Assembly: GCA_013373545.1 (NCBI GenBank)
Contig: JABXHQ010000097.1
Location: forward strand, 1-50,122
DNA: 50,122 nucleotides
Reading direction: 5' to 3'
From: Gammaproteobacteria bacterium
GTDB lineage: Bacteria > Pseudomonadota > Gammaproteobacteria > Enterobacterales > Kangiellaceae
The notes under the pieces were generated by a model. It was given only the letters and a program-made list of their open reading frames with translations. It was not told the DNA's origin and ran no database searches. Position 1 is the stretch's first letter. Every line of letters starts with the position of its first letter. A program made the translations under genes and the position numbers. Shown here in pieces: positions 18,078-26,630 of the stretch.

Positions 18078-18749
18078 ATGTCTGGTATTAGATTATTCAC
18101 TATTTTTATTTTTGGAATGCTTTTCTTGGCACCACTGAATGCAGCAGAAGTGCGCTCCACTGCCTATGATGACATCAATAAAATACTTTATTTGATTCAA
18201 AATAAAGTCCGATCGCCTCTGGTATACCACCATTCATTTCTCAAGCTCATCAATCAAAAGTTAGCGATTAACGATGTAAAGATTTGGGTTAACGATGCTA
18301 AAGGAACTGAATACCCCGTAACGATTGATAGCGAACAGCAAGACGACGGTTATGCACTTAAGCTGCCAGTTTTTCCATTGGAGACCGACGATTTAATGAT
18401 TAACATTAACCAAGCCAAAGGTGACGCTAGTTTTTCATTAAGTTTTGGTATTAACCCACCATCAAACTTGCAAATGAATTATTATGATTTATTTGTTGTA
18501 CTTGATGACATGAATGAACTAACCGATGAGATGGCGGGAGCAATGAGTTGGTTTGTTTCTGATCGTGATCGCTTGATTTTTAGTTTTGAGACTAAAGCGC
18601 AAGTAACCATATTACACCAAAATGGCGAAACTATTTTTCAAACCGATGAAGACAATCGTATCGAGCTTGAGCGTGAAGAAGATTGGTTTAACCGACAAAC
18701 ACAAGTTATCTTCAGTACTTTACCAAAAACTATAGAACCGGAAGATTAG
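18078..18749 (+). CDS. secreted hypothetical protein
   Basis: A 223-residue exported protein. The signal peptide is RLFTIFIFGMLFLAPLNAAE near the start, with cleavage after Ala-Ala. The mature part is mixed alpha/beta and acidic, with no Cys and no motif I recognise. The open frame extends upstream to 17988, but that extension crosses a hairpin. The ATG at 18078 has AAGGA 8 bases before it and puts the signal peptide at the N-terminus, so I start there. A strong terminator follows. Function unknown. Confidence 0.75.
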   Translation: MSGIRLFTIFIFGMLFLAPLNAAEVRSTAYDDINKILYLIQNKVRSPLVYHHSFLKLINQKLAINDVKIWVNDAKGTEYPVTIDSEQQDDGYALKLPVFPLETDDLMININQAKGDASFSLSFGINPPSNLQMNYYDLFVVLDDMNELTDEMAGAMSWFVSDRDRLIFSFETKAQVTILHQNGETIFQTDEDNRIELEREEDWFNRQTQVIFSTLPKTIEPED

Positions 18750-18756
18750 CGATAAT

Positions 18757-18787
18757 AAAACAGCGCCATCATCTTGGCGCTGTTTTT
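18757..18787 (+). terminator. rho-independent terminator
   Basis: AAAACAGCGCCA (18757-18768) pairs perfectly with TGGCGCTGTTTT (18775-18786) around a 6-base loop, 7 bases after the stop codon. The A/T ends make it usable from both strands, so it may also end the convergent kinase operon. Confidence 0.85.
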
Positions 18788-18817
18788 AAGTATGATAGGT
18801 TGCTTGATTGCCCGCCA

Positions 18818-19435
18818 TTAGTTGGCCGCGATCAATACGCCGGAACTCTCTGAATCAATACTCACTAGCTGCATTTTATTTTCGACAACTTGAAACTCTT
18901 TACCATCAACAATCACCGTGGTTTTAATCGGATAAACTCCTTGCGGCATTCCTTTTGGCAGTGTAAATGTGAATTCATTTTTAAACGCGCCGCAGCGATT
19001 AGTATCTTGATTAACAACTTTTTCTAAACTTTTTAATTCTAAATCCGGATCTTTATTATCGTAAATAGTAATCCGTTCTTTTATTTCAACGACAGAAGAG
19101 TCTCGACCACGAACCACCTCGAGACTGGATTGAATAGAAACTGAGTTGCCCGGATTGATAATTGACCCTGGCATGATATTCGTTTGATAAGCTAATAATT
19201 GCGGCTCATCCGGAAGTTCACTGTGCTGCTCTTTATATTTATTCACAACTTGCTTGTCATTTTCAGTTTGCTCGCTGCGTTGCTCGATGGCCATATCATA
19301 AATAATTTTCGCCGCGACGCTGACCGCTACAATGGCCATAAACGTCTTAATATGTTTTTTCTTACAGCCAGTGGTCGTCGCTAACGCAAGCGACAAGAGT
19401 AAAACGACACTGAGCCGGCTATATTGAGTCCACAT
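18818..19435 (-). CDS. membrane-anchored/lipoprotein partner of the kinase, unknown
   Basis: A 205-residue protein. The N-terminus is a signal-like segment ending TTTGC, a weak lipobox with Cys at residue 24. A second hydrophobic stretch (about 30-48) follows, then a hydrophilic domain with a beta-sandwich look: KERITIYDNKDPDLEL and PKGMPQGVYPIKTTVIVDG. The second half recalls domains that present a ligand or scaffold in the envelope, but I recognise no family. GAGAGG precedes the ATG by 6 bases. It starts 11 bases after the kinase stop on the same strand, so it is likely co-expressed with it. Confidence 0.75.
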   Translation of the reverse strand: MWTQYSRLSVVLLLSLALATTTGCKKKHIKTFMAIVAVSVAAKIIYDMAIEQRSEQTENDKQVVNKYKEQHSELPDEPQLLAYQTNIMPGSIINPGNSVSIQSSLEVVRGRDSSVVEIKERITIYDNKDPDLELKSLEKVVNQDTNRCGAFKNEFTFTLPKGMPQGVYPIKTTVIVDGKEFQVVENKMQLVSIDSESSGVLIAAN

Positions 19436-19446
19436 GATATACCTCT

Positions 19447-21195
19447 CTATTCGATGCGAATGCCTTGCTTCGCTTTAGCGATGGCCGCTTCAGCTTCTTG
19501 CTTTAGTTTAACGGCTTGCGGATATTTGTCTACGAAAGCCATGGCCGATTCAGCCTTGGCAATCGCACAGCTATAGTCAAATTTATTAAAGCAGGCGCGC
19601 CCTTCTTTCACTATATTAGCAGCTTTTTGTAACGATGCTTGTTGTTGAATCGCCGCGTTCTCGGCATCTCGAACAAGCGATAATGCTAAGGTGTCGCCAG
19701 GAATTATCGCCAGCGCTTCGCTCGCTTTCTCTCGCGCACAGCGATAATCTTTATCACTGAAGCATCGGTTAGCCAATTGCATTTGCTCATCGAACAATTG
19801 CTGTCGCTGTTGTTGTAATTGCTGCGCGCGCTGGGTTAAGTTTTTTGCTTGTGGATGATTGGGCGCTAACTCGTTGAGCTCTAAGTTGATATCGTCAATA
19901 CATTCAAAATCTAACTGTTCCAGACACTTGTTGCCTTTGCTCAAAAGCTTATTTACCTGTTGCTCACGCTGCTCAATGACCAATCGCGCGCGCGCTTCGA
20001 TAAGTAACTGATTGGCCGACTCATGATTCGGCACTAAATTGAGTAACGTGTTGGCTTGATCAATCACACACTGATAGTCAGCCGCTTGCATACATTGCGT
20101 CATTGTTTCATTGGTCACATCAACTTTCTGGTTCAGCTGATGATCTTTAAACAGCGAATAGCCCACGGCCGCCACCGCGACAATACTCAAGCTAATCGTG
20201 GTTAAAATAAGTGGCTGCTTTTTACTAGGGGCAAGCTGACGAATGAATTCAATAATCGTCGCCGTCCGCTGCGCTTTATCTAATGCCAGCGCTTGGCTCA
20301 AAGCGCGCCATTCTCGTTTGGATAACCCAGCAATAGGCGCGGGCTCCATTGCCAAGGCCTTCGCCACCGCCGCCGGTTTATGGTCGTAGGGATGCCGGCC
20401 GGAAAATAATTCATAAGCAATAACCGCCGCGGCAAAAACATCATCGCGCGGATCCGGAGGTAAATTTTCAAACATTTCCGGTGATGCATAATCCGGAGTT
20501 AAGGCGCCAATTTTACCCGCATCAAAATGGTCAATATTTTGCCGCGCCAAACGAGCGATGCCAAAATCCAAAACTTTGGCGCCTTCTTGCGTTACGAAGA
20601 TATTAGCCGGCTTAAGGTCACAGTGGATTATGCCTTTTTGGTGCGCATAATTTAGCGCACGACAGTAATCGAGGATCAGGCTTTTTGCCGCCGACTTGGT
20701 AAAGCCTTCGGCTTGCTTACGCCGCATCAACGCATCTAAATCTTCGCCTTGAAGCAGCTCCATGGTCATATAAACCGTATCTTTATCACGATCAAAGTCA
20801 TATACGGTGACGATATTTGGATGGGACAAATTCGACGAGCGCGAGGCTTCTCGCTGCAATGCGATAAATGCGTCTGGATGTTTTTTAAAGTCGCCACTCA
20901 ATACTTTAATGGCAACGAATGGATTAATATCGGTGGCTTCTACCTTGCGTAGGTCTTGCGCAAGGAACACCGTCCCCATGCCGCCGGAGCCCAGCGTTTC
21001 TTGCAAAACAAAACGCTGATTTAAAATGATTTTCTTTTCCGCTAACGCGCGATTAGCGTCGTCACGCGCCTTTGCAAAACCATCGCGGGTCTGCTGTGAC
21101 TTAAGCTGACGTTCTATTTGCGTAAGACGCCGGTTATCCGGTTCGTCTCCAGCTAATTTGGTCGCATCAGATTTCGACTCATTCGATTGTGTCAT
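19447..21195 (-). CDS. transmembrane Ser/Thr protein kinase with Cys-paired repeats
   Basis: A Hanks-type kinase of 582 residues. The glycine loop LGSGGMGTVFLA is at 68-79, the ATP lysine is K97 (VAIK), the catalytic loop HCDLKPAN is at 191-198 with D193, and DFG is at 210-212. The usual HRD arginine is Cys (HCD), so activation-loop control may differ. One membrane helix lies at about 328-349. The remainder, presumably periplasmic, holds four repeats of about 55 residues, each with C-x4-D-[FY]-x-C: C368/C376, C424/C432, C478/C486 and C535/C543. PASTA domains are absent. It is followed by the envelope protein at 18818 and is divergent from the barrel gene at 21361. Kinase call firm; signal sensed unknown. 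Confidence 0.92.
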   Translation of the reverse strand: MTQSNESKSDATKLAGDEPDNRRLTQIERQLKSQQTRDGFAKARDDANRALAEKKIILNQRFVLQETLGSGGMGTVFLAQDLRKVEATDINPFVAIKVLSGDFKKHPDAFIALQREASRSSNLSHPNIVTVYDFDRDKDTVYMTMELLQGEDLDALMRRKQAEGFTKSAAKSLILDYCRALNYAHQKGIIHCDLKPANIFVTQEGAKVLDFGIARLARQNIDHFDAGKIGALTPDYASPEMFENLPPDPRDDVFAAAVIAYELFSGRHPYDHKPAAVAKALAMEPAPIAGLSKREWRALSQALALDKAQRTATIIEFIRQLAPSKKQPLILTTISLSIVAVAAVGYSLFKDHQLNQKVDVTNETMTQCMQAADYQCVIDQANTLLNLVPNHESANQLLIEARARLVIEQREQQVNKLLSKGNKCLEQLDFECIDDINLELNELAPNHPQAKNLTQRAQQLQQQRQQLFDEQMQLANRCFSDKDYRCAREKASEALAIIPGDTLALSLVRDAENAAIQQQASLQKAANIVKEGRACFNKFDYSCAIAKAESAMAFVDKYPQAVKLKQEAEAAIAKAKQGIRIE

Positions 21196-21360
21196 AATTT
21201 TCCATAGTTCGGTCTGCGCCGAATCAATAACCCCACCGATTATAGTCGCAGATCACCCAGCTCATCTCAAGTCACAAGTTCTCACCGTGATATATTAAGA
21301 ATAGGTTCAGGTTCACGCGGTATAATGACTCCATTATCCCATTAATTATGTGAGTCACCA

Positions 21361-21879
21361 ATGAAAAAGCTATTGCTCCTCTCCCTACTTGTTATATCGA
21401 CGATTACCTCAGCGTGGGCAAAAAACGCTGTTGGTGTAGCTGTTAGCCGCGAGTATGCCGATATCGGCGACATCGCTTCGATTAGTGTTTACGGTCAGTT
21501 TACCGATGAGCACAGTAACCTTGGTTTTCAGGTAGGCACCAGCCTATCCAGTGCCGAAATCACTGACTTTGACGGCTATGTCGATGAATATGCCGCTTGG
21601 GAAGGCTTCGCTCGAATGGGCTTATTTTCCGACTTGCAGATCTATGTTGAGGCAGGGATCGATCTCGGTGAGATGATAGTGCACGACGATCGTCACCATG
21701 ACTATTACTACTACGATGACGATCACAACGAAATCGACTTTTACATGGGTGCTGGTATCGGTATATCCACGCAAAACATCGATGTTAGAGCTTTCTCGCG
21801 CTATCGTTATATCGATGGTATCTACTTAACCGACAACAAAGACTGGTTCTCGGGCGTCGAAGTCTCGATCCATTTCTAA
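21361..21879 (+). CDS. small outer-membrane beta-barrel protein
   Basis: A 172-residue exported protein with signal peptide 1-20 (cleavage after AWA). Alternating strands follow, and it ends with a terminal Phe, as in outer-membrane barrels of about 8 strands. Residues 107-125 form an unusual loop with many His, Asp and Tyr (HDDRHHDYYYYDDDHNE), probably surface-exposed. The loop could bind divalent metal, but that is inference. It is divergent from the kinase gene across 165 bases. No exact family is recognised. Confidence 0.75.
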   Translation: MKKLLLLSLLVISTITSAWAKNAVGVAVSREYADIGDIASISVYGQFTDEHSNLGFQVGTSLSSAEITDFDGYVDEYAAWEGFARMGLFSDLQIYVEAGIDLGEMIVHDDRHHDYYYYDDDHNEIDFYMGAGIGISTQNIDVRAFSRYRYIDGIYLTDNKDWFSGVEVSIHF

Positions 21880-21898
21880 AGCTCACTTTCCCTGGCCG

Positions 21899-21922
21899 GG
21901 CACTGCCGTTGCGGGCAGTGCC
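21899..21922 (+). terminator. strong GC hairpin after barrel gene
   Basis: GGCACTGCC (21899-21907) and GGCAGTGCC (21914-21922) form a perfect 9-bp stem with a 6-base loop, 20 bases after the stop codon. No T-run follows, so it may be a terminator of reduced efficiency or an RNA-stabilising stem. Confidence 0.5.
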
Positions 21923-22008
21923 TGACTCACAGTTACGGATATTTTACCAACCGGTCTCGAAGTCGGTATACTTAGAGCACTATTTTCAATGCCAAGGACG
22001 TTCATTTT

Positions 22009-23115
22009 TTGCAGTCAGACGTAAAACAGCCAAGCGCCATCGCCTGGCCAATCACCCTTAGCGGATTTATCATCGGACTTTTTTTATCCTTTTCATTGCT
22101 CAGTGGTGACGAACAAGGTCGCGTTAATCTTATGTTTTTGCTGCTGGTATTCGTGCTAATACCGCTGCTTAGCTTATTGCTTAGTTTATTTTCGCTGATC
22201 ATGCACGCACCGACCAACCTAGCCGCAATTCTGAGCCGACTGCCACTTATGAGCAATCAGCGGCAGCGTCACTTAATGCACCTGCGCCAACTCGGTGTTG
22301 ATCAAACCTGGTTATTGCTGCAAAGCCAATACGCAGCTATGGCGTATGCTCTCGCCAGCCTCACGGTTTTATTTTTACTGTTACTTATATCCGATGTTAA
22401 TTTTGTCTGGCGCAGCACGCTGTTAAAGCCGCAGCAAATGCAGCCATTGCTTGAGTTGATTGCACTGCCCTGGTGGTTTTGGGACAGTGCCCAACCCAGC
22501 CTTAGTTTATTAATTGATAGCCAAGATTCACGCCTTGATAACCAAGCCTTTGCCCAACAAGCTCTGGGTAATTGGTGGCCATTTATTAGCGCCAGCTTAG
22601 TGTTTTATGCATTGGTTTGCCGACTACTATTTTTGCTACCGTTACGTTTGATGATTAGCAAACGCATGGCCAGCGATCTTGAGTCTCAATTAACCCAAAA
22701 GATACAGGAACATCATAAGTCACACGCCCAACATGAGGTGCGTGCCCGTATTCTTGAGTCCTTACCAGAACCTTATGTCATTTATAATTGGGATGCTTTA
22801 TCGGACGCGTTAATGCAAACGTTACCCGAGGTGCAAGATGCTCAAGCGCTTTACCAGCGCGGGGATCCGCTCACGGATGTGAGTCCCCTGCATGTTGTGA
22901 TCGTTGTGAAGGCTTGGGAGCCTCCACTCGGTGAGTTAGAAGATACTCTGGAGCATCTGCAAGGCATTATCTATCCGGTTGATTTTGACGCCCAACAGCC
23001 GCAAACTTTGGATCCCACCGATCTCGATGAGTGGCGACGTTTCACCGCAAAACTTTCTGGCTGGCAACTGTACAGCCGATCAGCGACCAGCGAAGGAACA
23101 ACAGCCAATGAATAA
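22009..23115 (+). CDS. DUF2868 membrane protein
   Basis: A 368-residue inner-membrane protein. Hydrophobic segments lie near 15-32, 40-65 and 105-125, and another pair near 185-215. A soluble C-terminal part (about 220-368) follows, with alpha/beta character. The stretch LLLLISDVNFVWRSTLL and the tandem-tryptophan segment LPWWFWDSAQPS match DUF2868. The start is TTG 22009, with AAGGA at 21994-21998. The stop overlaps the start of the GTPase gene by 8 bases. DUF2868 and DUF3482 proteins are recurrent neighbours, suggesting one complex. Function unknown. Confidence 0.85.
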   Translation: MQSDVKQPSAIAWPITLSGFIIGLFLSFSLLSGDEQGRVNLMFLLLVFVLIPLLSLLLSLFSLIMHAPTNLAAILSRLPLMSNQRQRHLMHLRQLGVDQTWLLLQSQYAAMAYALASLTVLFLLLLISDVNFVWRSTLLKPQQMQPLLELIALPWWFWDSAQPSLSLLIDSQDSRLDNQAFAQQALGNWWPFISASLVFYALVCRLLFLLPLRLMISKRMASDLESQLTQKIQEHHKSHAQHEVRARILESLPEPYVIYNWDALSDALMQTLPEVQDAQALYQRGDPLTDVSPLHVVIVVKAWEPPLGELEDTLEHLQGIIYPVDFDAQQPQTLDPTDLDEWRRFTAKLSGWQLYSRSATSEGTTANE

Positions 23116-24475
23116 TCCTGCGACACCCACTTTTGCTGTTGTCGGTCACCCGAATAAAGGTAAGTCTTCGATTGTTGCGACGCTGGCGCATAACGACAGC
23201 ATTCAAATTAGTCCGCGTAGCCGCACTACTCTAACGGCTGAGCGTTATGAAATCAAAACCGCCAACGGTCAATTTCATCTTATTGATACACCGGGATTCC
23301 AGCGGCCATCAAAAGTTTTGCAGTGGCTAACTGAGCACAGTCAAAGTGCAAGTGATCGCGCACAAACGATTAAAGCCTTTGTTTTAGATGCCGACTGTCG
23401 AAGAGATTTTCCGGATGAAGTTGAGCTATTGCTACCGATTGTAAACGGTGCGGCTATCTTATACGTTGTCGATGGTTCACGGCCCTATAGCAGTCAATAT
23501 GAAACCGAAATGGAAATTCTACGCTGGACCGGTGAACCCAGCATGGCGCTCATCAACCCAATCAAAAACACTGAGTATGTGACGGAATGGGAGCAAGCGC
23601 TGCACCAATACTTTAAATCGGTTACCGTGTTCAATCCGATGCTCGCTGATTACCAAAAGCAAACCGAGTTACTCAGTGTTTTCGCACATTTAAAACTGGC
23701 TTGGAAAGATGCCCTCCTTGCCATTAGCTCAGCGTTAATGGCAACCGAGCAACAAAGACGCTACGACAGCATCACTATTTTAACGCGCTTGTTAGAAGAC
23801 GTGTGCAGTTACCGAGTTGAACAAAAGGTGTTAACCGAGTCGCAAGCACAGTACCTTGAGCCAACTTTACAGCAAAAGTTTTATCAGTGGATTTTACAAC
23901 GCGAAGCGCGAGCGTATCAGGAGCTGCTAGCACTTTATACGCATTTGAATACCGAGTTTTCAATCGCCGACTTAGATCTACCCAGCGACCTGTTTGACTG
24001 CGATCAATGGTTTGCTTGGGGCCTATCAAAAAAGCAACTGCTAGTGGCCGCCACCGTTGCTGGCGCCGTCGGTGGCGCAGCATTAGACTTCGCAGTTGCC
24101 GGACATAGCTTTATGCTCGGTGCGCTAGGCGGCGGAATCATCGGAGCCAGCAGCGCCTACTTTGGATCGGAAAAAATTGCATCAACTCGAGTTAAGGGCT
24201 TACCACTTGGTGGCTTTAGTGCCATCTATGGCCCGGTTAGCAATAAAAATTTTCCCTATGTCATCATTGGCCGTTTTTTATATTGCTTCCGCTATATTTC
24301 GCGTTTGACGCACGCCGATCGCCGAGCGCTCACCATTGCCGCTACCGATTTTCAGCAAGCGGTTGAGCAGCTAGAAAAATCACAACAAAAAGAACTACAC
24401 ATCGCGTGTGCGCAATTAATCAAACAAAAGCCCGCTCCGAATCTACATGACGCCCTAATTCGGTTGCTTGATTAA
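23108..24475 (+). CDS. DUF3482 GTPase
   Basis: A 455-residue protein with an N-terminal Era/EngA-like GTPase domain. The P-loop GHPNKGKS is at 13-20, the switch-I threonines are near 40-41, and DTPG is at 60-63. The base-recognition motif NKxD is replaced by INPIKN near 149-154, so nucleotide specificity may be relaxed. A hydrophobic glycine-rich segment at 311-352 (VGGAALDF, GALGGGIIGASSA) could insert in or bind a membrane. I chose ATG 23108, just before the DUF2868 stop, with AAGG 12-15 bases upstream. Translation is coupled to the DUF2868 gene. Function unknown; DUF2868 is its likely membrane partner. Confidence 0.88.
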   Translation: MNNPATPTFAVVGHPNKGKSSIVATLAHNDSIQISPRSRTTLTAERYEIKTANGQFHLIDTPGFQRPSKVLQWLTEHSQSASDRAQTIKAFVLDADCRRDFPDEVELLLPIVNGAAILYVVDGSRPYSSQYETEMEILRWTGEPSMALINPIKNTEYVTEWEQALHQYFKSVTVFNPMLADYQKQTELLSVFAHLKLAWKDALLAISSALMATEQQRRYDSITILTRLLEDVCSYRVEQKVLTESQAQYLEPTLQQKFYQWILQREARAYQELLALYTHLNTEFSIADLDLPSDLFDCDQWFAWGLSKKQLLVAATVAGAVGGAALDFAVAGHSFMLGALGGGIIGASSAYFGSEKIASTRVKGLPLGGFSAIYGPVSNKNFPYVIIGRFLYCFRYISRLTHADRRALTIAATDFQQAVEQLEKSQQKELHIACAQLIKQKPAPNLHDALIRLLD

Positions 24476-25117
24476 GTGTTTGAACTTGCCGCTCTGCCAA
24501 TCCAAGTAAAGCGCTACCAACAGCCAAACGCTGATCAGCGAAACGACAATCAGTGAGTTCTCCGCTAAAGTTAAAACTTGCTCACTAAGCAAACTGGTGC
24601 ACACCACGAGCACTAAGTAGTAGGGTAAATTTAGTAAGCCGCTCAACCACACCCAGCGAATTGAGCCGCCTTTAGCGCCCAAGTTAAACATAAAGAACGC
24701 CAGCGCGTTAATATGAATCATCGCCGCTAATAATTGGCGCACAGAAGGCGAAAAGCCATTTACTTGCGAATCTTTTGCCGAGCCTTTCAACTGACGCCCC
24801 AGCACATAATTGATCAGAGATGCAAGCGTAGCGGCGCATACCATGACCACCGTCAACCCGACAATGTTCGTTAGCGAGGGTTGATAGAGCACCACCACCA
24901 CCACCGCGAAAAATTGCCCAGGAAAATAAAAGCCAACATAAACAATAGCTTCAAGAAGAATTACTAAAGCCAGCAAGACAAACAGATTCAATGAGTCGGA
25001 CTCTCTGAGCTGTGCGAGAATTTGCTCACCTTCCGGAATGAGGTTGAGTTGGATCAAAAGCGCCATAATCGCGATCATAATGAGCGCTGACAGAGGTAAA
25101 GTGACTCGGTATTTCAT
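24455..25117 (-). CDS. DedA-like membrane protein
   Basis: A 220-residue inner-membrane protein with about 5-6 hydrophobic segments. The region LEAIVYVGFYFPGQFFAVV resembles the E-x-x-x-[PL]-x-P-G-x segment of DedA/VTT proteins, which flip or transport lipids. The resemblance is partial. It is convergent with the DUF3482 gene, and the two 3' ends overlap by 21 bases. It begins 119 bases before the ada-alkA start and is divergent from it. Confidence 0.65.
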   Translation of the reverse strand: MKYRVTLPLSALIMIAIMALLIQLNLIPEGEQILAQLRESDSLNLFVLLALVILLEAIVYVGFYFPGQFFAVVVVVLYQPSLTNIVGLTVVMVCAATLASLINYVLGRQLKGSAKDSQVNGFSPSVRQLLAAMIHINALAFFMFNLGAKGGSIRWVWLSGLLNLPYYLVLVVCTSLLSEQVLTLAENSLIVVSLISVWLLVALYLDWQSGKFKHLIKQPN

Positions 25118-25236
25118 TGGTTTAACACATTAAGGATTTAACCATTACTACGCTAAAATTACGTTGCCAGATGTATTTTTTACTTTCTGTGCCGGATCCA
25201 GCTACTTTTTATTGCCTAGCGCGTTAAACTCACGCC

Positions 25237-26622
25237 ATGACTTCTGAAAATTTTGATTTAACTCCGAGCATTTGTCGGCAAGCACGTTTAGCACGTGATC
25301 GCCGCTTCGATGGTCTGTTTTTTATCGCGGTGCGCTCAACCGGAATCTATTGTCGTCCCATTTGCCCAGCGAAATTACCACAAGAGAAAAATGTCACGTA
25401 TTTTCACAGTTCCGCGGCGGCAGCTAATGCGGGGTTTCGCCCGTGCTTGCGCTGTCGTCCAGATTCGGCTCCCGGATCGCCACAATGGCGAGGGAGTGAA
25501 TCCCTATTTGAACGTGCTTTAGAACGCATATACCAAGGCGACCTGAGCGAAATGACCATGGCCGAGTTTAGCAAACAACTCGGGATCAGTGAGCGTTATT
25601 TGCGGACATTATTTAATACTCATATCGGGACTTCCGCACAACAATTCATTCAACATCACCGCTGCTTACTCGCCAAACAGTTGCTCCATGAAACTGGGTT
25701 GCCAGTGCAAGAAATTGCCATCGCCAGTGGATTCAATAGCGTACGCCGTTTTAACGATGCGTTCAAAAAACAGCTGCAAATGACCCCTTCAGATGTGCGA
25801 CGCACTAAATTGGCCAGCGCCAAGCAACTCACATTATCACTCGCGTATCGGCCGCCTTTTGATTTTAATGCCATGCTGAATTTTCTTAAACGGCGTCAAG
25901 TAAACGGCATCGAATGGTTTGACGACGATGGTTACCACCGTAGCTTTCAATTTAAACAACTTAAGGGGAGCTTTTGCGTTGGCGCAGCTGCACAACCAAA
26001 CAAGCTGCTCCTAACACTTAAGCTCGATCAAATTGGTGATATTTGGCCGCTGGTTTTTCATTTACGGCAACGCTTCGATCTCGATGCCAGTAGCAATATT
26101 ATTGAAAAGCGCCTAAGTCATGGGTTAACGACCGAACAAATTCACAGGGGCTTACGGATCCCGCTGATGTGGTCATTATTTGAAGGTGGCGTTCGCGCTA
26201 TTTGTGGACAACAGGTTAGTGTCACTGCGGCGCATAATTTAGTCGCTGACTTAGTTCAACATTTAGGTGAGCCAAGTGGCGAACATTTTTTCTTTCCCAG
26301 CGCAAAAGCTGTCTTGCAAGCCGATCTTAGCTTTTTAAAGATGCCCCAAGCTCGGCAAACAACGTTACGAGAATTTGCGCGTTGGTATATTGAAGCAAAC
26401 TCTCACACAGTGAACGATTTACTGAGTATTAAAGGTATTGGTCCGTGGACCGTCAATTACTTGAAATTTCGCTACCTGGGTGAACCAGACATCGAATTAT
26501 CCAGTGATCTCGGCGTCAAGCATGCAATTAACAAGCTTGCCTTAAGCAATCCGTATGATCGAGTTAAACCGTTTCGTTCGTATTTAACTATGCAACTATG
26601 GCAACACCTGAGTAAAGAATAG
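25237..26622 (+). CDS. Ada-type/AraC/AlkA fusion: DNA-3-methyladenine glycosylase with methyl-sensing domain
   Basis: A 461-residue multidomain repair protein. Residues 10-78 form the Ada N-terminal zinc domain with four cysteines (C39, C43, C70, C73); in Ada C38 takes methyl groups from phosphotriesters. Residues about 88-188 are an AraC-type helix-turn-helix pair. Residues 200-455 are AlkA-like: the helix-hairpin-helix LLSIKGIGPWTVNYL and catalytic Asp near 424 (SSDLGVKHA) excise alkylated bases. It lacks the Ada O6-methylguanine transferase domain, which is supplied by the next gene, ogt, 8 bases on. It could be both sensor-activator and repair enzyme. Function is inferred from the fusion architecture. 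Confidence 0.92.
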   Translation: MTSENFDLTPSICRQARLARDRRFDGLFFIAVRSTGIYCRPICPAKLPQEKNVTYFHSSAAAANAGFRPCLRCRPDSAPGSPQWRGSESLFERALERIYQGDLSEMTMAEFSKQLGISERYLRTLFNTHIGTSAQQFIQHHRCLLAKQLLHETGLPVQEIAIASGFNSVRRFNDAFKKQLQMTPSDVRRTKLASAKQLTLSLAYRPPFDFNAMLNFLKRRQVNGIEWFDDDGYHRSFQFKQLKGSFCVGAAAQPNKLLLTLKLDQIGDIWPLVFHLRQRFDLDASSNIIEKRLSHGLTTEQIHRGLRIPLMWSLFEGGVRAICGQQVSVTAAHNLVADLVQHLGEPSGEHFFFPSAKAVLQADLSFLKMPQARQTTLREFARWYIEANSHTVNDLLSIKGIGPWTVNYLKFRYLGEPDIELSSDLGVKHAINKLALSNPYDRVKPFRSYLTMQLWQHLSKE

Positions 26623-26630
26623 GAATCGCT

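Noticed and set aside
25118-25236. Possible Ada-box upstream of the Ada/AlkA fusion
   Set aside because: AGCGCG resembles part of an Ada site, but the flanking A-rich element is missing; the match is too short to report.
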